Shown here in pieces: positions 37,095-45,941 of a DNA stretch of 55,480 bases. The DNA lies in the NCBI GenBank assembly GCA_903870145.1, contig CAIQBO010000008.1, positions 1 through 55,480 on the forward strand, in the 5' to 3' direction. The notes under the pieces are model-generated. The model ran no database searches. It was not told where the DNA came from and saw nothing but the letters and a program-made list of their open reading frames with translations. The translations under genes and the position numbers were made by a program. Numbering within the stretch: the first letter of the stretch is position 1; every line of letters begins with the position of its first letter. Origin of the DNA: an uncultured Burkholderiales bacterium. Its GTDB lineage: Bacteria > Pseudomonadota > Gammaproteobacteria > Burkholderiales > Burkholderiaceae_C.

Positions 37095-38612
37095 ATGAAC
37101 TTTGAATTAAAAACCCTGTCCCTCGTGGCTGCGTCCAAAACAAGCGCCGACACCTTGATCGTCTTAGTGGACGACAAGTTTCAGCCTGGCAAAGACCCCG
37201 TCTCCAAACTCATTGAGGCCGCCTTGGCTGCCAAAGATTTAACGCACAAAGCCGGCAAAACCTTGGCCGCTTACCGCGTGGCCGGCATTTCTGCCCCGCG
37301 CATTTGCTTGGTGGCCGTTGGAGATGGGCATGTCGCCCAAATCAAAACGGGCCTGTCGGCTGCTTTGCCCACTTTGAAATCGACAGGCATTGCACGATTG
37401 GCCATTTGCTGGGCCGGCCCCACCGCTGCTGCTTGTGTTCAGGCCGCTGTGCTGGCGGTGTCTGAGGGTACGTACGTCTACGGCGGTACACAATCGAAGC
37501 CGGCTTTGCGCAAATTAAACCAAGTCACTCTCGGGCTGCCCAGCTTGAATGCGGGGCACCAATCGAGCTTTGCCACAGCGGTGGCCATGGTGCAAGGTAT
37601 CGAGCTGGCCAAAGAATGGGCCAATCGCCCCGCCAACCATGCCACGCCCACGATGCTGGGCAAAGCGGCTCAGAATTTGGCCCAATCACCCCACATCAGT
37701 TGCGAAGTGCTCGGCCCACGCGAAGTGGCCAAACTGGGCATGGGCTCCTTCATGGCAGTGGCGCAAGGTTCTGCCGAGCCATTGCGTTTCATTGTGCTGA
37801 AGTACAACGGCGCTGCCAAATCTGAAGCCCCCGTGGTCTTGGTGGGCAAAGGCATCACTTTTGACACAGGGGGCATTTCTATCAAACCTGCCCCCGAAAT
37901 GGACGAAATGAAATACGACATGGGGGGAGGCGCCAGCGTGCTGGGGGTTTTCAAATCCCTGAGCCTGTTAAAGCCCCATTTGAACGTGGTGGGCCTCATT
38001 CCAGCTTGCGAAAACATGCCGGACGGCACAGCCATCAAGCCCGGGGATGTGGTCACCAGCATGAGTGGGCAAACCATTGAAATTTTGAACACCGACGCTG
38101 AAGGCCGCCTGATCTTGTGTGATGCCTTGACCTACGCCGAGCGTTTTAAGCCCCGGGCCGTGGTTGACATTGCAACCTTGACTGGTGCGTGCGTGATTGC
38201 TTTGGGCGCCGTTCGCTCAGGCATGTTTGCCAGCCAAGACGATTTGGCCGAAGCTTTGATGCATGCCGGGGACGCGGCCATGGACCTGTGCTGGCGCATG
38301 CCGCTAGACGATGACTATGCACTGTCTTTGAAGAGCCATTTTGCCGATGTGGCCAACGTGGGCGGGCGTCCTGCAGGCGCCATCACCGCAGCAAAATTTT
38401 TGCACCGTTTCGCCAAGAAATACCCTTGGGCCCATTTGGACATCGCAGGCACAGCTTGGCGCGGTGGCGCTGCCAAAGGGGCCACCGGCAGGCCAGTGGG
38501 CTTGCTTTTGCACTACTTGCTCAGCCAGCAAGTCAGTGCCAAGGCAGTTGAACAACGCACTTCACCCAAGCGCAAGCCGCCCGCACGCAAGCCTGCGGCC
38601 AAGGTGGCCTGA
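37095..38612 (+). CDS. pepA: Leucyl aminopeptidase
   Basis: A 505-residue M17 cytosol aminopeptidase with two metal ions. ATG 37095 (MNFELKTLSLVAAS) was chosen over an upstream in-frame ATG that lies inside lptF. Motifs: GKGITFDTGGISIKPAPEMDEMKYDMGG, of which the key residues are the metal-binding Lys and Asp pair, and NTDAEGRLILCDALTY (the M17 signature). The N-terminal domain may bind DNA as in E. coli PepA. The C-terminal tail is lysine/proline-rich (PKRKPPARKP). holC follows after 23 bases. Confidence 0.96.
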   Translation: MNFELKTLSLVAASKTSADTLIVLVDDKFQPGKDPVSKLIEAALAAKDLTHKAGKTLAAYRVAGISAPRICLVAVGDGHVAQIKTGLSAALPTLKSTGIARLAICWAGPTAAACVQAAVLAVSEGTYVYGGTQSKPALRKLNQVTLGLPSLNAGHQSSFATAVAMVQGIELAKEWANRPANHATPTMLGKAAQNLAQSPHISCEVLGPREVAKLGMGSFMAVAQGSAEPLRFIVLKYNGAAKSEAPVVLVGKGITFDTGGISIKPAPEMDEMKYDMGGGASVLGVFKSLSLLKPHLNVVGLIPACENMPDGTAIKPGDVVTSMSGQTIEILNTDAEGRLILCDALTYAERFKPRAVVDIATLTGACVIALGAVRSGMFASQDDLAEALMHAGDAAMDLCWRMPLDDDYALSLKSHFADVANVGGRPAGAITAAKFLHRFAKKYPWAHLDIAGTAWRGGAAKGATGRPVGLLLHYLLSQQVSAKAVEQRTSPKRKPPARKPAAKVA

Positions 38613-38635
38613 AGAAGCGGCTTTCCAGGTCCGTC

Positions 38636-39067
38636 ATGCCCCAGGTTGAGTTCCATTTCAATGCCCCAGACAAACTCAACTATGTTTGCCGTTTGCTTCG
38701 AAAAGCCGTGTCGCAAGGGGCAAAAATGGGGGTGCTCACCAGCCCGCAAAGCCTGCCTGCATTGGACGATGCTTTGTGGAAACTCCTGCCCACAGACTTC
38801 TTGCCCCATTGCCTGGCCTCGGACGAGCCCCCATTGCTGGCGCACTCCAGCGTCATACTGGCCAGCGAGACGTCGGTCTTGGCGGGCATGCCCAACCTGA
38901 AAATTTTGCTCAATTTGCAAGAGGCGGTGCCCAGCGACTTGGCGCATTTCGAGCGGGTGATTGAGGTGGTCGGGCAAGACGAGCAAGACAAAGCCATGGC
39001 CCGCTTGCGCTGGAAGCACTATGCGAGTTGCGACATGGCCTTGCTGCGTCACGATTTAAAGACCTGA
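38636..39067 (+). CDS. holC: DNA polymerase III chi subunit
   Basis: A 143-residue chi subunit of the clamp-loader complex. The start VEFHFNAPDKLNYVCRLLRKA and the later FLPHCLASDEP and VILASE segments are typical. Chi links the clamp loader to single-strand-binding protein through its SSB-tail pocket. The pepA-holC order is common in proteobacteria and supports the call. The C-terminus (ARLRWKHYAS) matches the family. Confidence 0.93.
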   Translation: MPQVEFHFNAPDKLNYVCRLLRKAVSQGAKMGVLTSPQSLPALDDALWKLLPTDFLPHCLASDEPPLLAHSSVILASETSVLAGMPNLKILLNLQEAVPSDLAHFERVIEVVGQDEQDKAMARLRWKHYASCDMALLRHDLKT

Positions 39068-39185
39068 GTCAATTTTTTGTTGATTTGTGCCGCAATTGTT
39101 TTGAATGCCCCTTCAAGTCCTGCCCAATTTGGGGTATCGTTGCTACTTGCTTGATTGAAGCAAACCCTTTTTTTCGGAGTTTTGA

Positions 39186-40349
39186 ATGACAAAGTCTTCC
39201 CTTAAGACCCCCCTGAGCGCTGTTGCCGTGGCTGCGCTTGTTCTGACACTGGCCGCTTGTGGCAAAAAAGATGAAGGCCCTCAGGTCATCAAAATCGGCC
39301 ACGTCGGCCCCACCAGCGGTGCCATTGCTCACCTGGGCAAAGACAATGAAAACGGCGCCAAAATGGCGATCGAAGAGTTGAATGCTGCAGGCACAAAAAT
39401 TGGCGACAAAGTTGTCAAGTTTGAGCTGTTGGCCGAAGACGATGCTGCCGATCCTAAACAAGGCACGGCTGCCGCTCAAAAGTTGGTCGATGCCAAAGTT
39501 CAAGGCGTGATCGGTCACCTCAACTCAGGCACAACCATTCCTGCGTCTCAGCTGTACAACACTGCTGGCATTCCGCAAATTTCCCCATCTGCGACCAACC
39601 CCAAATACACACGCCAAGGCTTTGCCGGCGCATTCCGTGTGGTGGCTGACGACGTGCACTTGGGCGGCACTTTGGGCAAGTACGCAGTTGAAACTCTCAA
39701 AGGCAAAAATATTGCCGTGATCGACGATCGAACAGCTTATGGCCAAGGCGTTGCCGAAGAGTTTGAAAAAGCCGTGAAAGCTGCTGGCGCGACCATCGTT
39801 GGACATGAGTTCACCACCGACAAAGCTTCCGATTTCAACGCCATCTTGACCACACTCAAGGCCAAGAAGCCAGACGTTTTGTTCTTTGGCGGCATGGACG
39901 CGGTGGCCGGCCCTATGCTCAAACAAATGAAGCAACTCGGCTTGAAAGCCAAGTTCATGGGCGGTGACGGCATCTGCACAGCAGAGTTGATCAAGTTGGC
40001 AGCTGAAGGCATGGGCGACGAAAACGTGTTCTGCGCTGAGGCCGGTGGTGTTGAAGGCGACCAAAAGCCCGGCATGGAAAAATTCCGTGCTGACTTCAAA
40101 GCCAAATACAACGCTGACGTGCAGGTCTACGCACCTTATGTGTATGACGCCGTCAAAGTCATGGTCGCTGCCATGGTCACAGCCGGTTCATCGGACCCCG
40201 CCAAATACTTGCCAGCTCTGAAAGCCACGAACTACAAAGGCGTGACAGGCAACATCGTATTTGATGAAAAAGGCGACATCAAAAATGGCGCGTTGACTTT
40301 GTACACCTACAAAGCAGGCAAGCAAGAAAAATTAGCGGTGATTCGCTGA
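39186..40349 (+). CDS. Branched-chain amino acid ABC transporter substrate-binding lipoprotein
   Basis: A 387-residue periplasmic binding protein of the LivJ/Peripla_BP_6 type. A lipobox (LAAC, Cys25) follows the signal peptide. KIGHVGPTSGAIAHLGKDNENG opens the first lobe (shown only in part as evidence), and a NSGTTIPASQLYNTAGIPQISPSATNP-like hinge region follows (key residues Ser and Thr). Likely ligand: leucine, isoleucine, valine or a related amino acid. GGAG precedes the ATG. No liv permease or ATPase genes are adjacent, so it is a stand-alone binding protein using a remote transporter. A strong terminator follows. Confidence 0.9.
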   Translation: MTKSSLKTPLSAVAVAALVLTLAACGKKDEGPQVIKIGHVGPTSGAIAHLGKDNENGAKMAIEELNAAGTKIGDKVVKFELLAEDDAADPKQGTAAAQKLVDAKVQGVIGHLNSGTTIPASQLYNTAGIPQISPSATNPKYTRQGFAGAFRVVADDVHLGGTLGKYAVETLKGKNIAVIDDRTAYGQGVAEEFEKAVKAAGATIVGHEFTTDKASDFNAILTTLKAKKPDVLFFGGMDAVAGPMLKQMKQLGLKAKFMGGDGICTAELIKLAAEGMGDENVFCAEAGGVEGDQKPGMEKFRADFKAKYNADVQVYAPYVYDAVKVMVAAMVTAGSSDPAKYLPALKATNYKGVTGNIVFDEKGDIKNGALTLYTYKAGKQEKLAVIR

Positions 40350-40398
40350 TCGAGCAATAGCTAGAACGAATGGCTGGGCGGAAACGCCTGGCTTTCAC

Positions 40399-40424
40399 GC
40401 CCCGCTCGAGCCGGGGCTTTTTTT
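40399..40424 (+). terminator. Rho-independent terminator after the binding-protein gene
   Basis: GCCCCG (40399-40404), a 7-base loop, CGGGGC (40412-40417), then seven T residues. It ends the transcript of the binding lipoprotein and lies just before the stop of the convergent prlC gene. Confidence 0.92.
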
Positions 40425-40428
40425 CGCC

Positions 40429-42465
40429 TTATGCCAAGCCGCGCTTGGTCAACAAAGGCGTGACTGTGGGCAGACGTCCCCTGAATGCCTGGTACGCCAG
40501 CATCGGTTCTTGTCGATTGCCTGCCGAGTAAATGTGCTCGTACAAGCGTTGTGCAGGTTCGGGTGCGAAAATGTCACCGGCTTCGAGGAAGGCGTCAAAA
40601 CCGTCTGCATCCAGCACTTCAGCCCACATGTAAACGTAATAGGCTGCCGCATAACCATTGGAGGAGAACAGATGAGAAAAATGCGGCAAACGATGCCGCA
40701 TGCCCACGGCGGGAGGCATCTGAATGGACTTCAATATGCGAGCTTCAAATTCGGTGAAATCCAGTTCATCAGGGGACGTGTTTTCGTGCAAGGCCAAGTC
40801 CACCAAGGCTGAGGACACATACTCCACCGTGCTAAAGCCTTGGTTGAAAGTTTGCGCCTTCAAGATGCGCTGCATCAAAGCCAAGGGCATGGGTTGACCC
40901 GTTTGCGCGTGCAGGGCAAAGCGCTGCAATATCTCAGGCTGCATCAGCCAGTTTTCAAATACCTGCGAGGGGAACTCCACAAAGTCACGCAGCACGCTGG
41001 TGCCTGCCAAGCGAGGAAAGCGCACGGTGGAGAGCAGGCCGTGCAAGCCATGGCCAAACTCATGAAACAAAGTGCGCGCATCGTCCAAGCTCAGCAGCGT
41101 GGGTTGGCCCACAGGGGCTTGCGAGAAATTATTGTTGTTGACCACAATGGGCCGCACCGATTGGGCCATGTTCGAGGGGTCGCGGTAAGTGCTCATCCAT
41201 GCGCCGGAGCGTTTGCTGCTGCGCGCAAAATTGTCACTTAAAAACAAACCCACGTGCTGGCCCTGCGCGTTGCTCACTTCCCAGCCTGTCACGCTGGCGT
41301 GGTAGCGTGCGATGTCCTTGACCTCTTTAAAGCGCACGCCAAACAAACGTTCAGCCACATAAAACATGGCTTGTGTCAAATTGCTCAGTTGCAAATACGG
41401 CTTGATTTGCGCTTCGTCCAAATCAAATTTTTCTTTGCGCACGCGCTCGGTCCAATAGTGCCAGTCCCAAGCTTGCAGGTCACTCAAGCCAGAGAGTTTC
41501 ACCAGGTCTTCGCGCTCTTGCAGGGCCCGCGCACGCGCGGGTTGCCACACACGCAACAACAAGTCTCTGGCCGCCTTTGGACTTTTCGCCATGGTGTCGG
41601 CCAGCGCATATTCGGCAAAATCTTTGTATCCCAAGAGTTGGGCTTGAGCCAAGCGCAGTTGCAGTATTTCGTGCATGACCGGGTGGTTGTGATGCGGGCC
41701 TGGATTTTCCCCACGCGCGCACCATGCTTGCCAAAGCTGTTGCCGCAGATCACGCCTTTGAGAAAAAGTCATGAAAGGCGTCAAAGAAGATCGCGAGAGG
41801 GTGATGGCGTGTGCATTGTCCTGCGTCAGTCCTCTTTCAAGTGCCAATTGCTTGGCTGCTGCGCGCACAAAATCTGGCAAGCCTTGCAAGTCATCTTCGG
41901 AGTGCAAGACCATGCAGTAAGCAGACTCATCCGCCAATACATTTTGAGAAAACTGCGTGAAGCAAGTGGCCAGGCGTTCGGTGTTTTTTGCGAAAATTTG
42001 ACGCTCGTGTGCATGAAGTTTTGCGCCCGCGCGCACAAAGTCCAAGTGGTAACGCTCTAAGACACGCAAACTCTCTGGATCCAGCCTCAATGTGGCTTTG
42101 TTTTGATGCAGCGAGTCGATGCGCTGGAACAGTGCTTCATTTAAAAATAAGGCCGCATGGTGCGCAGCCAATCGCGGCGCCATCTCGCGCTCAATGGCTT
42201 GAATCTCTGGTGATGTGTGCGAGGCACTTAAGTTGAAAAATACCGAAGCCGTTTGGTCGAGCAATTTGCCACTGGACTCCAGCGCCAGCACCGTGTTGTC
42301 GAAACTTGGAGCCTGGGGTGCATTGGCAATCAAGGTCAACTCGTTTTGATGCTCTGTCAAAGCAGCTTCAAAGGCCTCAGGGAAATTGTTTGCTTGTATG
42401 CGTTCAAACGGCGGCATGCCAAATGGGGTTTGCCAAGTTTGCAAGAGAGGGTTGTTAGCATTCAT
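40429..42465 (-). CDS. prlC: Oligopeptidase A (M3 family)
   Basis: A 678-residue cytosolic zinc oligopeptidase. The zinc motif is FHEFGHGLHG (His468, Glu469, His472), with the downstream Glu ligand in the following helix (FVEFPSQVFENW). The length and N-terminal start NPLLQTWQTPFGMPPFERI match OpdA/PrlC. It degrades peptides, including cleaved signal peptides. It begins 7 bases after the stop of the M32 carboxypeptidase gene, so the two peptidases are probably cotranscribed. Confidence 0.95.
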   Translation of the reverse strand: MNANNPLLQTWQTPFGMPPFERIQANNFPEAFEAALTEHQNELTLIANAPQAPSFDNTVLALESSGKLLDQTASVFFNLSASHTSPEIQAIEREMAPRLAAHHAALFLNEALFQRIDSLHQNKATLRLDPESLRVLERYHLDFVRAGAKLHAHERQIFAKNTERLATCFTQFSQNVLADESAYCMVLHSEDDLQGLPDFVRAAAKQLALERGLTQDNAHAITLSRSSLTPFMTFSQRRDLRQQLWQAWCARGENPGPHHNHPVMHEILQLRLAQAQLLGYKDFAEYALADTMAKSPKAARDLLLRVWQPARARALQEREDLVKLSGLSDLQAWDWHYWTERVRKEKFDLDEAQIKPYLQLSNLTQAMFYVAERLFGVRFKEVKDIARYHASVTGWEVSNAQGQHVGLFLSDNFARSSKRSGAWMSTYRDPSNMAQSVRPIVVNNNNFSQAPVGQPTLLSLDDARTLFHEFGHGLHGLLSTVRFPRLAGTSVLRDFVEFPSQVFENWLMQPEILQRFALHAQTGQPMPLALMQRILKAQTFNQGFSTVEYVSSALVDLALHENTSPDELDFTEFEARILKSIQMPPAVGMRHRLPHFSHLFSSNGYAAAYYVYMWAEVLDADGFDAFLEAGDIFAPEPAQRLYEHIYSAGNRQEPMLAYQAFRGRLPTVTPLLTKRGLA

Positions 42466-42472
42466 GAAGGTC

Positions 42473-43981
42473 TTAAGTGCGCAGATAACGCTGCATTAAA
42501 TGATTTTTGAAGTGTGCTGGATTCAAACTGCTGCCACTGGCCATTTGAGCCAAAGTGTCTGTGGGCCAGAAACTCGCTTGCTGCCAGATGTGCGTTTTCA
42601 GCCAATCAAATATCGGTTGAAAGTCACCTGCAGCAATTTGTGAATCTAATTGGGGCAGGGTAGCGCGCATGCTGGCAAACCACTGCGCAGCATACATCGC
42701 GCCCAAACTGTAGCAAGGAAAGTAGCCAAACAAACCCATGGGCCAATGCACATCTTGCATGGGGCCATCTTTGAAATTGCCTCGGGTGTCTACGCCCAGA
42801 AGGCTGTGCATGGCGCTGTCCCACAAAGCGGGAATGTCTTCGGCTTCGATGTCGCCTTGAATCAATTGACGCTCAATGTCGTAGCGCAACAAAATGTGCG
42901 CAGGGTAGGTCACCTCGTCTGCATCGACTCGGATAAAGCCTGGTTTGACGCGGGTCAGCAGCATGGCCAAATTCTCGGGTTCAAAAGCCGCGTGCGCGCC
43001 AAATTGAAGCTTCATCAGAGGCGCAATTTGACTTAAAAATCCGGGGTGGCGGCCCAGCTGCATTTCAAAAAACAAAGACTGGCTCTCGTGGATGGCCATT
43101 GACCTGGCCTGCGAGGCGGGTTGGCCCAGCCAATCTTTGGGCCGGCCTTGCTCGTAGCGCGCATGACCGGTTTCATGAATGGTGCCATACAAGCTGGTGA
43201 TAAATTCTTGCTCGTTAAAGCGCGTGGTCAAGCGCACATCTTCTGGCACGCCGCCACAAAAGGGGTGGGTGCTGATGTCCAAGCGGCCAGCTTGAAAATC
43301 AAAGCCGAGCAGGCGCATGATGGTTTCGCACAAATCACGTTGCTGCGGTATCGGGAAAGGCCCTTGCGCAATGGCCACAGTCTGCGCTGCTTGTTGGGCC
43401 ACCACTTGTTGAATCAGGCCTGGCAGCCATGTGCGCACATCGTTGAAGACGCGGTCCACGGTTGCTGTGGTCAAGCCAGGCTCGTATTGGTCCATCAAGG
43501 CTTCATAGGGCGATACGCCTAATTTCTGAGACAAGGCCTTGGCCTCTAGGCGCGAGAGGCTCACAACCTCTTTGAAGTTGCTTAAAAACCCTTGCCAGTC
43601 GTTGGCGGGGCGCTGGGTGCGCCAAGCGTGTTCGCAGCGCGCGGTGGCCATTTGCATGCGCCTGACGCTCTCGGGTTCGATGGCCGTGCGAGCAACCCAC
43701 TGACGCTTCATTTCAGTCAAGTTGGCGCGCTGTTGCTGGCTGAGTGATTCTTTTTCAGCCGCATCGTGCTGGGCCGCCAGATCGGGCGCAGTGAGTATGC
43801 CGTGCAGCAAGACGGCCATCTCGGCCATGGCGGCGGCCCGAGCTTCATTGCCATGGGGCGGCATGTTGGCGGCTTGGTCCCAGGAGGCTATGGCTTGCAA
43901 GTGGCCCAAGTGATGGGCGCGTGTCCAGATGTTGGCCAAGTTTTGGTAAGCGCTTTGGGGTAAGTCAGAGGATGTTGTCAT
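42473..43981 (-). CDS. M32 carboxypeptidase (thermostable carboxypeptidase Taq type)
   Basis: A 502-residue metallocarboxypeptidase. The zinc motif is IHETGHARYEQG (His269, Glu270, His273), and an ESQSLFFEMQLGR segment (about 299-311) carries the third ligand. The family substrate-binding segments HPFCGGVPEDVRLTTRF and IRVDADEVTYPAHILLRY are present. It acts on C-terminal residues of peptides in the cytoplasm. Upstream of prlC on the same strand; together they form a peptide degradation pair. It starts 4 bases from a small plus-strand ORF. Confidence 0.95.
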   Translation of the reverse strand: MTTSSDLPQSAYQNLANIWTRAHHLGHLQAIASWDQAANMPPHGNEARAAAMAEMAVLLHGILTAPDLAAQHDAAEKESLSQQQRANLTEMKRQWVARTAIEPESVRRMQMATARCEHAWRTQRPANDWQGFLSNFKEVVSLSRLEAKALSQKLGVSPYEALMDQYEPGLTTATVDRVFNDVRTWLPGLIQQVVAQQAAQTVAIAQGPFPIPQQRDLCETIMRLLGFDFQAGRLDISTHPFCGGVPEDVRLTTRFNEQEFITSLYGTIHETGHARYEQGRPKDWLGQPASQARSMAIHESQSLFFEMQLGRHPGFLSQIAPLMKLQFGAHAAFEPENLAMLLTRVKPGFIRVDADEVTYPAHILLRYDIERQLIQGDIEAEDIPALWDSAMHSLLGVDTRGNFKDGPMQDVHWPMGLFGYFPCYSLGAMYAAQWFASMRATLPQLDSQIAAGDFQPIFDWLKTHIWQQASFWPTDTLAQMASGSSLNPAHFKNHLMQRYLRT

Positions 43982-43984
43982 GCA

Positions 43985-44155
43985 ATGGATATTGAAAAAA
44001 CAAAAAGTGAGGATTCAAGCAACCGTCAATTTAACGCTTTTCAGCGCTGTAGGTTGCTTGAGTTCGACAAAACCCTGCATGAAAGGGACATCCTCGAAGC
44101 ACACAGGTGCCCTGATGCCTTATTCTTGGGCTTGAACATTTTGGAGATTTTTTGA
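43985..44155 (+). CDS. Candidate 56-residue small protein, unknown function
   Basis: ATG at 43985 opens a 56-codon frame that ends in TGA at 44153. It encodes a charged N-terminal third (DIEKTKSEDSSNRQ) and a more hydrophobic C-terminus (CPDALFLGLNILEIF). GAGGA lies about 11 bases upstream, inside the divergent carboxypeptidase gene. I recognise no family. It fills most of the gap before the degenerate ABC ATPase and could be a leader peptide, an independent small protein or a chance frame. Confidence 0.25.
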   Translation: MDIEKTKSEDSSNRQFNAFQRCRLLEFDKTLHERDILEAHRCPDALFLGLNILEIF

Positions 44156-44204
44156 AAATGCTCGGTCATATGACTTTCTTGCGAATTCACGGATAAGCTC
44201 AGCT

Positions 44205-45941
44205 ATGGCCCGCAGACCCCCACCGCTCATTCCAAATATTTCCGACTATTTGCTGGAGGTGCGTGAGCTCACCATGGATCTGACCAAGACCTCAGGGGCT
44301 GTCGTCAGAGCTGTCGAGGCAGTCTCTTTTTCAATCCCGCGAGACCGCACACTGGCCTTGGTGGGCGAGTCTGGCAGCGGAAAATCTCTCATTGCTTTAG
44401 CGATCATGGGCTTGCTGGATCCGCAAAGTGCGCAAATTTCACCCATCACAAAAATGCGTTTTGACGGCCACCCCTTGCGTGATTTAAGTCCATCGCAATG
44501 GCAAAAAATACGTGGCACTCGCATGGCCATGATTTTCAAAGATCCCAGCACTTCGATGAACCCCTTGCACAGCGTGGGTGCCCAATTGTCGGAAATGCTG
44601 CTTGTTCAGCGGAAATTGCCCAAAGCAAAAGCACTGGCGCGCGTGATGGACATGCTGCACGAGGTGGGCATTGAAGCGCCTGAGCGCATCGTCAAGGCCT
44701 ACCCGCATGAATTGTCGCGCAGCCAATTGCATCGTGTGGTGATTGCCATGGCGCTGGCGTGTGAGCCTGAATTGCTCATTGCCCACGCGCCTGCTGCAGG
44801 TCTGGACATCACGCATCAGCGTGATATTTTGCAGCTCCTGGCGCATCTGCAAAGACGCCGCCGCATGTCCCTTTTGCTGCTGACCGAAGATTTGGGTTCC
44901 GTCAGTCAAATGGCCGATGAAGCCGTGATTTTGCGCAAAGGCAGAATGCGTGAGGCCGGGCCCGTCAGGGCGTTGATGATGAACCCCAAGGATGCCTACA
45001 CCCAGGCCTTGCTCTGCTGCCGTGCGAGCATGGCGCAGCAAGGCCTTCGGCTGCGCAGCATCGCGCAGTGGATGCAAAACGCTGCACCCATCGCGCTCCA
45101 AGCAGCGCCAGCGCCCACCAGCGCGCAGCCCTTGCTGCAAGTCATAGGATTGAGCAAAGTATTTGCACCTCTTGGCAGCGCCCTCCAAAATGACGAATTG
45201 ATGGCCATCGACAATGTCAATTTTCAATTGCACTGTGGCCACACCTTGGGTTTGTTGGGCGAATCGGGCGCGGGTATACCAACGGTGGTCCATTGCCTGC
45301 TGCGTTTGCAAGAGGCCACTTCGGGTCAAGTTTTGTTGGAAGGTGAAGACCTCTTGGCCCTGACGCCATCAGAATTTTGGCCGTTCAAAAAACGCTTGCA
45401 ATGGGTATTTGACAACCCTCTCACAGCACTGAACCAGCGCCAGACAGTTTTGCACATCTTGTCTGAACCCATGCAGCTGCATGGCATAGGCAAGGGTGGC
45501 GCAGACTGGAAAAATTTTGCATTGAGCCTGCTCGATCAAGTTGGCATGCCCGCCGCAGCACTTGAGCGCTACCCGTTTGAGCTCACTGCTGAGCAAGGCC
45601 AACGCATTGCCATTGCGCGAAGTTTGAGTTTGTCGCCACAAGTGCTTGTTCTAGACCAACCCACACGATGGCTGGATATTTCTGCTCAGGCCCAAGTTTT
45701 GAATTTACTCAAAGACCTTCAGCAAAACTTGGGGCTGAGCTATGTGTTCATCTCGCGTGACCTGGAGGTGATGCGCTACATGAGCGAGACTTTGTTGGTC
45801 ATGCACCAAGGTCAAGTGATCGAGCAAGGCCGCACATCCGATGTGTTTGCCCAGCCCCAGCATGCCTACACGCAGAGCTTGTTGGCCGGTGTACCGCGCA
45901 CCATTCCCGCTGAGCTTGTTTGGACGCCAGCTCAGGTTTGA
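44205..45941 (+). CDS. Double-domain oligopeptide-type ABC ATPase with degenerate catalytic motifs
   Basis: A 578-residue fused pair of Dpp/Opp/YejF-type ATPase domains in one intact frame. Domain 1 keeps Walker A (GESGSGKS, 54-61), but the Q-loop Gln is Lys112, LSGGQ reads LSRSQ (170-174), Walker B Asp-Glu reads His194-Ala195, and the switch His is Glu228. In domain 2, Walker A Lys is Ile358 and the next Ser is Pro359, the Q-loop Gln is Asp403, LSGGQ reads LTAEQ (460-464), the catalytic Glu is Gln485, and the switch His is Arg518. It is therefore probably unable to hydrolyse ATP normally. No permease or binding-protein gene is adjacent. Its stop overlaps the convergent MFS gene by 10 bases. 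A regulatory pseudo-ATPase or an early pseudogene are the options. Confidence 0.85.
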   Translation: MARRPPPLIPNISDYLLEVRELTMDLTKTSGAVVRAVEAVSFSIPRDRTLALVGESGSGKSLIALAIMGLLDPQSAQISPITKMRFDGHPLRDLSPSQWQKIRGTRMAMIFKDPSTSMNPLHSVGAQLSEMLLVQRKLPKAKALARVMDMLHEVGIEAPERIVKAYPHELSRSQLHRVVIAMALACEPELLIAHAPAAGLDITHQRDILQLLAHLQRRRRMSLLLLTEDLGSVSQMADEAVILRKGRMREAGPVRALMMNPKDAYTQALLCCRASMAQQGLRLRSIAQWMQNAAPIALQAAPAPTSAQPLLQVIGLSKVFAPLGSALQNDELMAIDNVNFQLHCGHTLGLLGESGAGIPTVVHCLLRLQEATSGQVLLEGEDLLALTPSEFWPFKKRLQWVFDNPLTALNQRQTVLHILSEPMQLHGIGKGGADWKNFALSLLDQVGMPAAALERYPFELTAEQGQRIAIARSLSLSPQVLVLDQPTRWLDISAQAQVLNLLKDLQQNLGLSYVFISRDLEVMRYMSETLLVMHQGQVIEQGRTSDVFAQPQHAYTQSLLAGVPRTIPAELVWTPAQV

